Part shown: positions 21,612 through 32,978 of the stretch, in pieces
How positions within the stretch are numbered: position 1 is the stretch's first letter
How the letters are laid out: the number at the start of each line of letters is the position of its first letter
Origin: Bromus sterilis
Lineage: Eukaryota > Streptophyta > Magnoliopsida > Poales > Poaceae
Direction: 5' to 3'
DNA length: 64,000 nucleotides
NCBI GenBank assembly: GCA_950022295.1
Contig: OX465600.1
Location: 2,852,001-2,916,000 of the forward strand
Notes under the pieces: model-generated
The model's database searches: none
Told to the model about the DNA's origin: nothing
Seen by the model: the letters and a program-made list of their open reading frames with translations, nothing else
Made by a program: the position numbers and the translations under genes

Positions 21612-22511
21612 ATGAAGCCGCCGCCTTTCAAGGGGGTGAACTATAAGCGGTGGCGCACGAGAGCAGTGTACTGGCTTCAGTCCATGCAATGCTATGACGC
21701 CACCAAGGGAAATCCCGAGGGCGATCTTAATCCTGCACAACAGGAGGCTTATGAGAAGATCGATACTCTCTTTAAGGGTGCCCTCCTTTCCATTCTTGAT
21801 GATTCCATTCTGGATTCATATATGTCGTTTGATAACGGCAAGGACATGTGGGATGCGCTCGAGGCCAAGTTTGGGGCCTCGGACGCTGGCAGCGAATTGT
21901 ATGTCATGGAACAATATTATGACTACAAGATGACTGATGAGCGCTCTGTTGTTCAACAAGCGCATGAGATACAGTCGCTTGCCAAAGAACTTGAGCACTT
22001 CAAGTGTGTGTTGCCGGACAAGTTTGTGGCCGGAGGCATTATTGCCAAACTTCCACATTCGTGGAACAACTTTGCTACTTCTTTAAAACACAAGAGGCAA
22101 GATTTTTGCGTTGCGAATCTCATTGGGACTCTTGATGTTGAAGAGAAGGCGAGAGCAAAGGATACACGTGCTCGAGTTCCTGAGGGTGGTTCAAGTGCCC
22201 ATATGGTACATAAAAAGAACTACCAGCCCAACAAGTTCAACTTCAAGAATAAATCTGGTGGAAAAGGCAAGTTCGATAAAAGGAACAAGCCGTCACAGCC
22301 TACCAACTTCAAGAAGAATCCTAATAAGAAGAAGGGAGTGTGCCATGTTTGTGGCAGTGAAAAACATTGGGCATCCAGCTGCCCTAATCGCTATGAGGAG
22401 CGCGGACCTGAGAATGGCGGCAAGACCGCCAATGTTGTCATTGACACGGAGATGAAAGACTCTGGGACGTCCCTACAATTCTTTCATTATGTCAGTCTCC
22501 TGATTGGTTGA
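21612..22511 (+). CDS. Copia gag (nucleocapsid) ORF
   Basis: The first ATG after the 5' LTR gives 299 aa; the open frame upstream runs back into the LTR and is not protein. It starts MKPPPFKGVNYKRW and carries the gag core (ALLSILDDSILDSYMSFDNG; AKLPHSWNNFATSLKHKRQD), a basic region, and one zinc knuckle CHVCGSEKHWASSC (CX2CX4HX4C). Gag packages element RNA in cytoplasmic particles. The frame runs out just before the protease motif, which lies in the next frame, whereas Copia elements normally encode gag-pol in one frame. An indel near 22465 is the likely reason. Confidence 0.85.
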   Translation: MKPPPFKGVNYKRWRTRAVYWLQSMQCYDATKGNPEGDLNPAQQEAYEKIDTLFKGALLSILDDSILDSYMSFDNGKDMWDALEAKFGASDAGSELYVMEQYYDYKMTDERSVVQQAHEIQSLAKELEHFKCVLPDKFVAGGIIAKLPHSWNNFATSLKHKRQDFCVANLIGTLDVEEKARAKDTRARVPEGGSSAHMVHKKNYQPNKFNFKNKSGGKGKFDKRNKPSQPTNFKKNPNKKKGVCHVCGSEKHWASSCPNRYEERGPENGGKTANVVIDTEMKDSGTSLQFFHYVSLLIG

Positions 22512-25500
22512 TTGATACTGGTGCCAATGTTCATGTCTGTGCTGACGCCTCTATGTTTTCTTCTTATCAGGTCACAGGGACTTCCCCCGTGCTGATGGGG
22601 AACGGGTCATATGCTACAGTTCGTGGGGTCGGTACGGTGGATCTGAAGTTTACTTCGGGGAAGATTGTGCGACTGAAGAACGTTCATCATGTGCCCTCCA
22701 TCAATAAAAATCTCGTTAGCGGTTCGCGTTTGTGTCGAGATGGTTTTAAGTTGGTTTTCGAGTCCAATAAAGTTGTAATTTCCAAGTATGGACAATTCAT
22801 TGGGAAAGGCTATGAATGCGGAGGCTTGTTCCGCCTATCTTTGTCAGATATTTGCACCAAAGTTGTTAATCACATTTGCAATGATAATGAGTCCAATGTT
22901 TGGCATTCTCGACTCTGTCACATTAACTTTGGTAGCATGACGCGGTTAGCTAATATGAGTTTAATTCCGAAGTTTCCTACTGTCAAGGGTTCCAAGTGCC
23001 AAGTATGCGTTCAAGCTAAGCAACCTCGCAAGTCCCATAAGACTGCAGAGGCAAGAGACTTGGCACCACTGGAACTTATACATTCAGACCTCTGTGAGAT
23101 GAATGGTGTGATGACAAAAGGTGGAAAGAAATATTTCATGACGTTGATTGATGCTTCTACTAGATATTGTTATGTGTATCTTATGAAATCTAAAGATGAG
23201 GCTTTAACTTACTTCAAAAACTATAAAGCTGAAGCAGAGAACCAACTTGATCGAAAGATTAAACGGCTTAGGTCTGATCGTGGTGGAGAATACTTTTCCA
23301 ATGAATTTGATTTGTTTTGTGCGGAACATGGTATAATACATGAGAGGACGCCTCCCTATTCACCTCAGTCAAATGGGGTGGCCGAAAGAAAGAACCGAAC
23401 TCTAACTGATTTGGTTAACGCCATGTTAGATACTTCGGGTCTCTCCAAGGCATGGTGGGGGGAGGCGCTAAGGACTGCATGTCATGTCCTAAACCGAGTT
23501 CCCCCAAAGACAAAAATTGTTACCCCATTTGAGGAATGGGAAAGGAAAAGGCTGAAACTCTCTTACTTACATACTTGGGGCTGTTTGGCAAAGGTCAATA
23601 TACCGATCCCCAAGAAGCGCAAGCTTGGACCAAAAACCGTAGATTGTGTTCTGTTGGGTTATGCTTTTCATAGCATTGGCTATAGATTTTTGATAGTAAA
23701 ATCTGAGGTATCCGACATGCGTGTTGGTACAATTATGGAGTCGAATGATGCTACTTTCTTTGAGGATATATTTCCTATGAAGGATATGCCTACCTCATCA
23801 AACCAGGAGATTCCTACTTTATCTGGTCAGGATTTAACTGAGATTCCTGAGACCACCATTTCGATAGAACACGTTGAGAATCCTGAGGAGGATGACAATG
23901 AAACTCCTGTAAGGAGCAAGAGACAGAGGACTGCAAAGTCCTTTGGTGATGATTTCATTGTGTACCTCGTGGATGACACACCCAGCACTATTTCAGAAGC
24001 CTATGCATCTCTTGATGCTGACTACTGGAAGGAAGCCATTCGTTGTGAGATGGATTCCATCTTGGCTAACGGAACCTGGGAAATTACTGAACGTCCTTAT
24101 GGGTGCAAACCTGTAGGATGTAAGTGGGTGTTCAAGAAAAAGCTTAGGCCTGATGGTACTATTGAGAAGTACAAAGCAAGGCTTGTGGCCAAGGGCTATA
24201 CTCAAAAAGAAGGTGAAGACTTCTTCGATACTTACTCACCAGTGGCCAGATTGACCACTATACGGGTGCTACTTTCATTGGCTGCCTCGCACGGTCTTCT
24301 CGTTCATCAAATGGACGTTAAGACAGCTTTCCTCAATGGAGAGTTGGACGAGGAAATTTACATGGAGCAGCCAGATGGTTTTGTAGTACCTGATCAAGAG
24401 GGCAAGGTGTGTAAGTTATTGAAGTCGTTGTATGGCCTTAAGCAAGCCCCTAAGCAGTGGCACGAAAAGTTTGAAAGGACTTTAACTGCTGAAGGCTTTG
24501 TTGTAAACGAGGCCGACAAGTGTGTGTACTATCGCCATGGTGGGGGCGAGGGAGTCATTCTTTGTCTATATGTCGACGACATATTGATTTTTGGGACCAA
24601 CCTCGATTTAATCAAGGAGGTCAAGAATTTCTTATCTCGCTGTTTTGAGATGAAAGATCTGGGGGTAGCTGATGTTATCTTGAACATCAAGCTACTAAGA
24701 GATGATGATGGTGGGATTACTCTGCTTCAGTCTCACTATGTGGAAAAGGTCTTAAGCCGTTTTGGGTATAGCGACTGTAAGCCCTCTCCAACACCATATG
24801 ATCCTAGCGTGCTACTTCGTAAGAATAAACAGATTGCTAGAGATCAACTGAGATACTCTCAGATTATTGGCTCGCTTATGTACTTGGCAAGTGCCACGAG
24901 GCCTGACATCTCATTTGCTGTTAGCAAACTGAGCCGATTTGTGTCAAATCCGGGAGATGATCATTGGCATGCGCTTGAGAGAGTTATGCGATATTTGAAA
25001 GGCACTGCGAGCTATGGGATTCACTATACTGGGTATCCTAGGGTACTTGAGGGTTATAGTGATTCCAACTGGATATCTGATGCTGATGAGATTAAGGCCA
25101 CAAGTGGGTATTTGTTTACACTTGGTGGTGGCGCTGTTTCCTGGAAGTCTTGCAAGCCGACCATCTTAACGAGGTCAACTATGGAAGCAGAACTCACAGC
25201 ATTAGACACAGCCACTGTTGAAGCAGAGTGGCTTCGTGAGCTCTTGATGGACTTACCTGTGGTTGAAAAACCAATACCCGCTATCCTGATGAACTGTGAT
25301 AATCAAACTGTGATCGTCAAAATAAACAGTTCTAAGGATAATATGAAGTCATCAAGACATGTGAAGAGGAGACTGAAATCTGTCAGAAAATTGAAGAACT
25401 CCGGAGTTATTACATTGGATTATATCCAAACGTCTAAAAATCTGGCGGATCCCTTCACAAAGGGTCTATCACGTAATGTGATAGATAATGCATCGAGGGA

Positions 25501-25525
25501 GATGGGTTTGAGACCCGCCGTTTGA
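22508..25525 (+). CDS. Copia pol: protease, integrase, reverse transcriptase, RNase H
   Basis: The frame is open for about 1005 codons. In order it shows protease (LIDTGANVHVC), gag-pre-integrase zinc region (WHSRLCHINFG...CQVC), the integrase core with D, D and E residues in IHSDLC, LRSDRGGEYF and GVAERKNRT, reverse transcriptase from WVFKKKLRPDG to LCLYVDDILIFG (catalytic YVDD), and RNase H (GYSDSNWISD...STMEAELTA). No stop interrupts it. It lacks its own ATG before the protease and lies one frame off gag, so the polyprotein could be made only by frameshifting or not at all. Domain order (integrase before RT) marks it as Ty1/copia. Confidence 0.9.
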   Translation: MIDTGANVHVCADASMFSSYQVTGTSPVLMGNGSYATVRGVGTVDLKFTSGKIVRLKNVHHVPSINKNLVSGSRLCRDGFKLVFESNKVVISKYGQFIGKGYECGGLFRLSLSDICTKVVNHICNDNESNVWHSRLCHINFGSMTRLANMSLIPKFPTVKGSKCQVCVQAKQPRKSHKTAEARDLAPLELIHSDLCEMNGVMTKGGKKYFMTLIDASTRYCYVYLMKSKDEALTYFKNYKAEAENQLDRKIKRLRSDRGGEYFSNEFDLFCAEHGIIHERTPPYSPQSNGVAERKNRTLTDLVNAMLDTSGLSKAWWGEALRTACHVLNRVPPKTKIVTPFEEWERKRLKLSYLHTWGCLAKVNIPIPKKRKLGPKTVDCVLLGYAFHSIGYRFLIVKSEVSDMRVGTIMESNDATFFEDIFPMKDMPTSSNQEIPTLSGQDLTEIPETTISIEHVENPEEDDNETPVRSKRQRTAKSFGDDFIVYLVDDTPSTISEAYASLDADYWKEAIRCEMDSILANGTWEITERPYGCKPVGCKWVFKKKLRPDGTIEKYKARLVAKGYTQKEGEDFFDTYSPVARLTTIRVLLSLAASHGLLVHQMDVKTAFLNGELDEEIYMEQPDGFVVPDQEGKVCKLLKSLYGLKQAPKQWHEKFERTLTAEGFVVNEADKCVYYRHGGGEGVILCLYVDDILIFGTNLDLIKEVKNFLSRCFEMKDLGVADVILNIKLLRDDDGGITLLQSHYVEKVLSRFGYSDCKPSPTPYDPSVLLRKNKQIARDQLRYSQIIGSLMYLASATRPDISFAVSKLSRFVSNPGDDHWHALERVMRYLKGTASYGIHYTGYPRVLEGYSDSNWISDADEIKATSGYLFTLGGGAVSWKSCKPTILTRSTMEAELTALDTATVEAEWLRELLMDLPVVEKPIPAILMNCDNQTVIVKINSSKDNMKSSRHVKRRLKSVRKLKNSGVITLDYIQTSKNLADPFTKGLSRNVIDNASREMGLRPAV

Positions 25526-27036
25526 GTTGTCCACAGTGGTAACCTACTCTATGTGATCGGAGATCCCGTGAAGTAGAAGTAGGAGACAAGCTGTTGGTCA
25601 GCTGAGAGGAGAGTATCCTTATATTGGTTACCCCACTCCGTTATGATGCAATACTCTCCTGATATGCATGGTAGGTTGATATTTATCTTAATGTGTTCCA
25701 AGTGGCTTATGTATATAAGCAAAGATGTCGTCCTGCAGAGCATCTTTTGAGGAATACACCTATATGAGCTAGGCTATTAAACGTCGCAGTCCGTGAGAGT
25801 TGGGTGCTCTCTAATAAACTCATGAAAGGCTTTGGAGTATGACGTATAAACTCCACCCGCGGGGAAGCCTTGCGGCAGCCCAGTATCGATCAAGGGTTTG
25901 TGTGAAACTAGATTTACAGAAAGCTTGTAGTTCAAGGCATAGTCCACTATTCAAGTTGTGAACTAGTGCAGCATGAATTCTACGTGGAAGTTCAACTTAA
26001 CAGTCTCCACTAAAACATCGATATATAAACAATGATTTGGAACAAAAATGATGAGATGAGCCAATGAGACTTTGTGGGGGATTGCTGAATTTTTACACTC
26101 ATTTGCTGAGTGGGCCTTTGGCCCAAAGCACTTTGTAAATTCTGAAATTCTCTTGGCCCATTCATGCAAGAAAGTGGTGGGAAGTTTAGTACCACCTCGC
26201 TAGTGGAGGGAGAGCCACACCTCTTTATAAGGTGAGCTCCACTAGCACTTGTAAGAGCTTGAGAAGAGAAGTGCTACACGCGCGCTCCTCCTCCTCGCTC
26301 GCCTCGCCACGCCTCGCCTCGTCACGACGCGCGCGCGCGCGCGTCGGGTTTCGGGAATGAGCCGAGGACAAAGCTATGCGTACGCTTATATTTTTGCAGC
26401 TCAGGAAAATTAATGAGGCATTAATTGTAATTAATTAACGGACGCGTTAATTATGCTTAATTGGTGCGCCGTTTTCGTGGGCTCTACTTCCACGTCGGCT
26501 CGTCCCGCTGCGTCTATATAAACAGCGCAAACCCTACCTTGGCCGACACACCGCCATATGGTTCCTCCTCCTCGTTCCAGATCATTGCGCCGCCACTCAA
26601 GTCTTCTCCATCCCTTCTTTCGTCGTGCACCGCAAGAAGGGACAGCAGGCCTCCGAAACTCCGCCTCTCGAGATCCTGTACGGAAGAGGGGCGATCAGGT
26701 TTTTGGGGAGCGCACTCGCGTGACTGCTGACAGCGACGACTACTTCTCCGACGACGACTTCTTCCCGGACGTCGGCAGCCTCTCCATCAACGACATGGGC
26801 GACACCAACACCAACACCAGCGGCTCCACACCCGCTGCACCGTACGTGATCTGTTCTTCTCTGTTTGAGATCATGTTGCAAGTCGTGTTCCTAGTAATTG
26901 CTTTAGATGTGATCTCGTTGTCTACTGTTTTAGTAGATCGCATGGCTAGTTTGATCTGTTTCATTATTGCCATGGATTGTTTGTCTATTTCGTGGATTAA
27001 ATCATATGCTAAATTGCTAATATATTCAACACCTAT

Positions 27037-27937
27037 CTCCCGCCTTTTAGGGACATCTCTTTTTTCCTCGCTAATAATGGTACCTCCATCTTCTGGTTCG
27101 ATTCCTGGCTGACCTTGGGCCCTTTGGCCAGCTCCTACCCCCACTTGTTCACCCACTCCACCTCTCCTTCAGTTTTGGTGTGCCACGTCATTCAGATGGG
27201 CTTACTAGCTAACCTTCGGGGTCGCCTTACTATTGTTGCTATGTCGGAACTCGACGTTGTGTTGTCTTTGTTGTAGGACGTCTCACCCTTCCCGTATGTG
27301 GATGAAAGATTTCTTAACCATGGTCATGCCCTCTCCTCCAGGTGCGCCTACGCGCTACTCGCCCCCCCCCCCCGATCCGCGGTGACGTGGACCTAAACGC
27401 AAGGTACATCTGGAGCTCGATGTCCCCATCAAGGTCAAGATTTTCGGCTGGCTTCTCCTCAGGGACATGATAAGCACCATGGAGAACTCTCATCGCAAGA
27501 CAATCACTGTGACTTCGGTGTGCCCGAGATGCGACCATCACACGGAGGATGCTGCTCATCTGGTTCTTCACTGTCCTGCGGCCGCACAGGTCTGGATGCG
27601 GATCGGCCTTTGCCCGCCCCGGAATCTCGTCGCCTTGTGGGACGTTGTCACCCCGATTGGCCTCGACATCAACCTCTGGCCCTCGGTTGCTCTCACTACA
27701 CTCTGGAAGATTTGGACTCCCGAAACGCAACTGTCTTCCAGAATGAGACTCACTCTTCCACCACTACTATGCGAAACATTGTATCTGATTTCTCCCTCTG
27801 GATCTACATATGTAGAAATACCGCTTCCAAATAGGCAGATGTCGCGTGGCGGAGCTACCTCTGCTCTGATGTAACACAATTCAGGCGGGGATCCTCCTCC
27901 TCCCCCCTGGCCCGACGATTTTTCAAAAAAAAATACA
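27037..27937 (+). pseudogene. LINE fragment, 3' part with zf-RVT domain and A-tail
   Basis: This continues the LINE from 20992. Pieces read NNGTSIFWFDSWLTLGPLAS, then FKVKIFGWLLLRDMISTMEN, CPRCDHHTEDAAHLVLHCPA and AQVWMRIGL, which is the zinc-binding region after the reverse transcriptase of plant L1 elements. A short A-run at 27925-27933 marks the 3' end. Frame breaks and a C-run at 27364-27373 show decay. It abuts a second LINE fragment in the opposite orientation. Confidence 0.7.
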
Positions 27938-28190
27938 ATATTTGCGTTTATTATCGGCCGAGTTCCAGTAGAACTTGCTACGGTGCTTATCGATGCAAGC
28001 ATGTGAAATGGCAGGGAAACGGTACAACCCCATCAAGAAAGTCAAGAGGGAGGAGAGGCAAGCATTAATCAGACACACTTTTGTGGCCAAGTAGTGGTAT
28101 CTACCTCGCCACATCATAGCACGGTTGCCAATTGTTTGCACAATAGGGGCAAGGTCCTTGGAGGAGATGAGGTAAAGGGAAACGGGATAA
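27938..28190 (-). pseudogene. second LINE reverse-transcriptase fragment, opposite strand
   Basis: The minus strand reads IGNRAMMWRGRYHYLATKVC, then LINACLSSLLTFLMGLYRFP and SKFYWNSADNKRKYC. This corresponds to the reverse-transcriptase C-terminal segment (WRGKLLSxxGRLxLVNxxLSSIP type) of a plant LINE. It starts directly where the plus-strand LINE tail ends, so the plus-strand LINE may have inserted into it. Neither end is complete. Confidence 0.6.
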
Positions 28191-28199
28191 CCAATATTT

Positions 28200-28960
28200 G
28201 AAAGGGAACGCGTCCAACATATAAGGACACTTGTATTTATATTGTCTCACTAAAAACCTTTTATGAGAAACCATTAGGGAAATATTCATGAAAATAAAAA
28301 TAGTACAATATATGCGCAATCTAATGATTGTTAGCATGTTATAGTTTAGGAGATTACCCCCCCCCCCCCTAACTTATCAGGAGGGTGTGTCATACCAATT
28401 CCATTGACATGATCATGACATTATGAATAATCTGTTAAATTTTCACAATATTATCTTTTCAAATCGTTTCCTTTTCCTCATGGTCAAAATCCGCGTCTGT
28501 ATGGATCGGTCCTTTGGAGTTGCCCTAATGGTACAAAATAATTTTCATGGTCATCGTGGTTTGACTTTGCTATCAATCTATCGTCTTCTGGAGAAAATAC
28601 TCAACTTACCTCCTGAAAGGTAGATAGTTTTGACAGGTTGTTTCCTTCGTGCATTCTTGTTATCACAATCGAGCAACATCAAACCATGTCATTAGTCTTT
28701 CTTCTGGAAAGACTGTTTTGATATCTCACATTTAAATTTCCATGAAACGTTCAAAGTCATCCCTTTGTCTAACAAAATCAAGCGTGAAAAACATAGTTAG
28801 CTAAACTGATAATAGAAACAGTGAGATAGGAAATAAAATAGGAGGGCAAGGCTTCTTCCTCTTATCCAGCCGATCGACGCCCTAAAAGAAATGTATAAAT
28901 GAATGACATATATTCCATGTAAGGTCCTAAACATAAAAGGAACAAAGGAGATAGTATGAA
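28200..28960. other. intergenic stretch, no gene seen
   Basis: AT-rich DNA with a run of 13 C near 28357-28369. No ORF here resembles a known protein and I see no element boundaries. Confidence 0.35.
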
Positions 28961-29439
28961 ACTAAATAGTACTCCCTATGTTCCGAATTATAAGTCGTTG
29001 GGGGTGCACCAGTTCATTTTTCGTCACGCTACGAAACTTTTGACCTTTCCAATTTTACCCTCCCATCGCTCAATCTCTGAGACCACTCCACTCGCTGCCT
29101 TCCTCTCCCCGTGTACTCGCTCCCCGCCGCCCATGTTGCCGGTCCCTCCCTCTCATTGTCGCCGCCCTCTTCCTCTCCCCGTGCCGGCCTCTTCCCCCCT
29201 CACCGTCCTCCCCCGCTCCTATTGCCGCATATTGCAGTGAGGAGCTGTATTTTGCCCAAGATTCAGTTTTATCCCCATCGACGAGATCTGAATCGAGGAG
29301 CGGGAGGAGCTTGCCCTGTAGCGGGAGGAGCAGCTAGCGGCGAGGAGGGGCATGATGTGGCTGTGAGGAGGCAAACATTTAAGAGGTGGCTCGATCCGAC
29401 GTCGAGGAGTCCGTGCTCGAGGTCCAGATGCATGATCCT

Positions 29440-29763
29440 CTCCTCGTCCTGGCTCCCCTGCGGCGGCGCGAACGGTGTGGCCATCTTCAGCGGCGGCCCG
29501 TTCCCGTGGCTGCAGTACACGCAGTCAATGGCCTACAACCCGCTCATCGCCAAGGAGGGCAGCCTCGCGCACTACATCTTGACCAAGTCCATCACAGTGG
29601 AGAACGCCCGCGTCCTCGTCCCGGAGCACGCGCTCACCACCGGCGGCGTGATGCTCAACACGAGGATGCCCTACACCTTGCTCCGCCGCGACGTGTATCG
29701 CCCGGTCATGGACGCGTTCGCCAAGGCCCTGGCGGCGCAGCCTGCCTACGACAACACGCCGTG
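29440..29763 (+). pseudogene. fragment of a TAXI-type xylanase inhibitor / aspartic protease-like gene
   Basis: One frame reads LPCGGANGVAIFSGGPFPWL, then YNPLIAKEGSLAHYILTKSI, TVENARVLVPEHALTTGGVM and MPYTLLRRDVYRPVMDAFAK, ending at a stop at 29762. This is the middle of a plant basic-7S-globulin / TAXI-like pepsin-fold protein. The signal peptide, N-terminal lobe and C-terminal end are missing, so it is a fragment. Upstream (29040-29390) is C-rich non-coding DNA. The flanks ('gcaccagttcatttttcg' near 29006; 'cacctggtcgaaaataag' near 29846) look weakly inverted, so it may have been moved by a transposon, which I cannot prove. Confidence 0.55.
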
Positions 29764-30239
29764 AAGCCTGTGGCGCCGCTCCTCTCCCTCAGATCGCAAG
29801 TCTGAATCGGCTGGGGGTAACCTGGTCATTTCGGGGGTTTTCACCTGGTCGAAAATAAGTCCCAGCAACTTCGATAAGAATAATATTAAAAATTCGGCCA
29901 GGCTCACTCCCCCACTGAACCCCTCTGATAACTATGTCTCAGAAGAGGAATTTTCGCTCTGTATGATAAAACTTCGATTTGCTGGTTGGTGATGAGGTGT
30001 AGTCAAAACTTGGAGACGGAAGTGAAGATCAGACTGGCATTACCAATTAAATCTGGATTCATGGTTGGTTCATACAAAGAAAGATGGAAGTGTTGTGCGC
30101 ATGCACAATGCACTTTGTTTGCTAAGTTAGACAGGTGCATTGTGCAGTGTGAGTGTGCTGACAGAAAACAAGTTACGGTAGTAATCAAAATAGAATAGTT
30201 CACACAACATAACTTGAAAATATTTGTAATCGATATATA

Positions 30240-30862
30240 AACAAGAGGTTGGTACTTGAACAAACAAACTACTACTACCTACTGGCAAAAGAGAAACTGA
30301 TAGATATAACTGGGCAAAGGGTATCATACCATACTTCATAGCATTCTTCATGGCATCAGAGATTGGTCACAAGTGAAACAAGTCTGATCAGTAAGTCATG
30401 AGCAACTTGACATGCGCCGTGTACAGCTGATGCCATGTAACCAGTGAAAATTGAGCTCACATAGCAACCATATTTCTTGTGACTATGCAGAGGTTAAAAA
30501 TAAACTGAGAGTTCTGTTATAACTTGAAAGCAAATATTATTCCAGTCGTAACAGAATGAAAGCAAATATTATTCTAGAGAGTAACATGGCATCTTAAAAA
30601 ACTTTAGAAACTTTGCACAATGTGGCTGATTAACGGTCAGATCATAAATAGTTCCCACATAGTGAGTTTTAGCAGTAAGCAGTAATGAAAGTAGAAACAC
30701 ATCAAGAGATGACTTATAAAACAGAGTCAAATACGCACATAGTCTCGGATTATTACATAGCTGATCCGATACAAAAATAGGCCCACATCTTACATAGATG
30801 ATCAAATACTTGAGATAAATAGAAAGATATAATGCCTGAGCACCATCAAACATATATCCCTC
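30240..30862. repeat. 3' flank of DUF6598 copy B, shared with A and C
   Basis: This is related to 9320-10125 and 38282-38943; shared strings include 'gggcaaagggtatcatacca', 'gctgatgccatgtaaccagtg' and 'gattaacggtcagatc'. It marks the downstream edge of the duplicated segment. No gene. Confidence 0.65.
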
Positions 30863-32820
30863 TCACGGAATAACCTTGTTGGTTCGGAGAATAGCTGACC
30901 AAGCAATGGTAATCTTCACCTTGTAGCCTTCAAGGACACATTCATGTTCACTTATGCCGCAATATTGAGGCTTGACCTTGAAATCAGCTTGCAAATAAAC
31001 TTTAGGAGGAGACTCTGAGTAGGCTTCTATTGCAACTTTCAAGGTTTCTTCCAATTCTTCTGAATCGACACTCACTTTTCGTAATTCAACAGAAACAACA
31101 TGTCTTGACAGATTAAGGTAACCATCTTCGCCTATTGGCATCTTCCCACCATCACAATAACGAGAATCAAGCAACACAACTTGGGTGGTTGAGGCAGTGC
31201 CTTGACCTCCATCACCATGAGGTGGTGTGGAGCAAGCAACTCGGCCTCCATGAATGAAAGGGCTTGTATTGCCTTTAACAAAGCCACCAACATGCAAGAA
31301 AGTTGCTTGGACTGATCTACGGTATAGTCGCTGGAGGCTTAACTCTGTTGTGCAAAGACGGTTATCGAAGGTGAAGGTATATAAACCATTAACGGTAGAA
31401 AAGCGACTGTACTGGTCTCTTTTACTGATCAAGACACTGTCTTCAGAATCTGTTGGGCCCTTAAGTTTTAGTTGGACTTCAAGGTTAACATAATCCCCAG
31501 CCAAAATTGCACGAGATGGGCCAGTCAAGCACAAAAAGGGGTTCTGCAGGCATCATCAATACGCATGCTTAATTGTAACGAACAATGGATCAACAACTTA
31601 AGACGCATGAAACAATGAGGACACAAAAGGAAATTTAACAGAATATGGTAGGGGATTACTTCTTTGGTGATCTCTTGGAAGTTGCGCCTTCGCCGGAAAA
31701 ACAGAAGATTGCGTCTGCGATCCACACTGTCTCGTGCGGCGACGATGCCGTACACTTTGAGTGGCCATTCTAGGAGTGGCCATTGCAGGTCCAAATCGAT
31801 GGTGGCAATCTTGAAGGAGAAGATCTGCACGGTGTTCTCGCTGGTAGTATGATAGGGTGGGATCTGTGTGGGCGTGTAGTGTGTAAAGTGCATGGGGCTC
31901 ACTTGGGCTGCACAATTTTGTAACAAAAATAAGCCAAGTGTTAGTGTACATGGATCTTAATAAACCATGAATCAGTAGTTGTCAATTAGAGAAGAAGAAA
32001 CACTGTTGCGTGATTAACTAGTGTTGGACATCTTACTGGTGAATTCGAAGTGCTCAACTCTATTTGACATGCCTTTACAGTAGCCCTCGAAGTCGCTCAC
32101 GTCAAAGTCCATCTCCTTCCTGGCCTTCTCCTTGTTATCCATCTTCTCATATTCCTTCCTGGACTTCTCCCTCTTCTCCATCTCCCCCGAAAGAGTCAGC
32201 GCAATTTCATTCGGGTATTTGTGCCAGAAAGGTTTCAGTTGCAATTTGAACCTGGACATGCTGCCCTGCAGAACAGCCAACTCCTTTGCCATGTCCTCAT
32301 CTTCAGTCTCCTTGCCGCTGCTGCACAAAGGGGCTGATGGTTTGATCCTGTATTTTATAATAGACAACATCTCGTCCAACTGCACACAGATATGCTCGAT
32401 CTCCTGCTCCGAGATGATGGATTTAGATTTCATCTTGTCCTTGTCAAGCTGCTCATCCGCAATCTCGCCGCACTTGAATTCGGTCATCTCTGTATCCACC
32501 TGCCGGCCTGTGGCAGCCATCGAGTCAGTTAATGTTTTCTCCTCATCCACCTCATGCTCACCGCCAACCACACCCGAATCCATCCACGCGCCGATCTTTT
32601 GGTCGCTGGCAGCCATAATCTCACTCTGATCCTCAGCATCAATTGAACTCGTACCCGGAGCGCCCAGCTTGCGGATTTTCAACGGCGGAGGGCTCACTAG
32701 GAAAGGCCTCCCCTCCACGACGTCTTCCCCGCCGCCATCCACCATAGCAGTTCCTGCGGGGGAGGGGATGGGGGTGTTGAGATTGCTATACTCGCCTCCG
32801 CCGCCGCCGCCATCTGCCAT
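30863..32820 (-). CDS. DUF6598 domain protein, copy B, 3 exons
   Basis: The protein is 570 aa. Exons are 32820-32037, 31907-31660 and 31543-30863; introns are GT-AG with phases 1 and 0, and exon 2 is 248 nt as in the paralogues. Residues 1-130 are Gly/Asp/Glu-rich (MADGGGGGGEYSN; GGGEDVVEGRPFL), followed by SIISEQEIEHICVQLDEMLS and a charged helical stretch (KREKSRKEYEKMDNKEKARK). The DUF6598 domain starts at about residue 263 (MHFTHYTPTQIP) with WPLKVYGIVAARDSVDRRRN, CLTGPSRAILAG and VVLLDSRYCDGGKMPIG. An in-frame TAG upstream of the ATG fixes the start. No signal peptide is seen, so an intracellular place is likely. A MULE lies about 160 bp upstream. The frames are clean, so it is probably a working gene of unknown role. 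Confidence 0.88.
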
Positions 32821-32978
32821 CGCAGTTCTTGCAGTAGTGGGGATGGGTGTGTTGAAAACTTGAGATTGCTACAGTGGCCTTCGCGGCCTCTCTCTCCAAC
32901 TTAGGGCAGCTCCAAGGCTATGCATCAAAACAAAAACAACAAATGTCTATGGACATGATCGGATCCGGTTTTGATTTT

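Larger units (their letters stand above)
20998..27031 (+). mobile_element. Ty1/copia retrotransposon, both LTRs and 5-bp TSD present
   Basis: The 5' LTR is 20998-21560 and the 3' LTR 26083-27031; both begin TGCTGAATTTTTACACTC and end ATATATTCAACA. CCTAT flanks the element at 20993-20997 and 27032-27036. A purine-rich tract (tttgtgggggat) precedes the 3' LTR. The 5' LTR is about 390 bp shorter than the 3' LTR because two internal blocks are absent. No tRNA-Met type primer-binding site follows the 5' LTR. The element sits inside a LINE fragment, which fixes the order of insertion. Confidence 0.9.
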
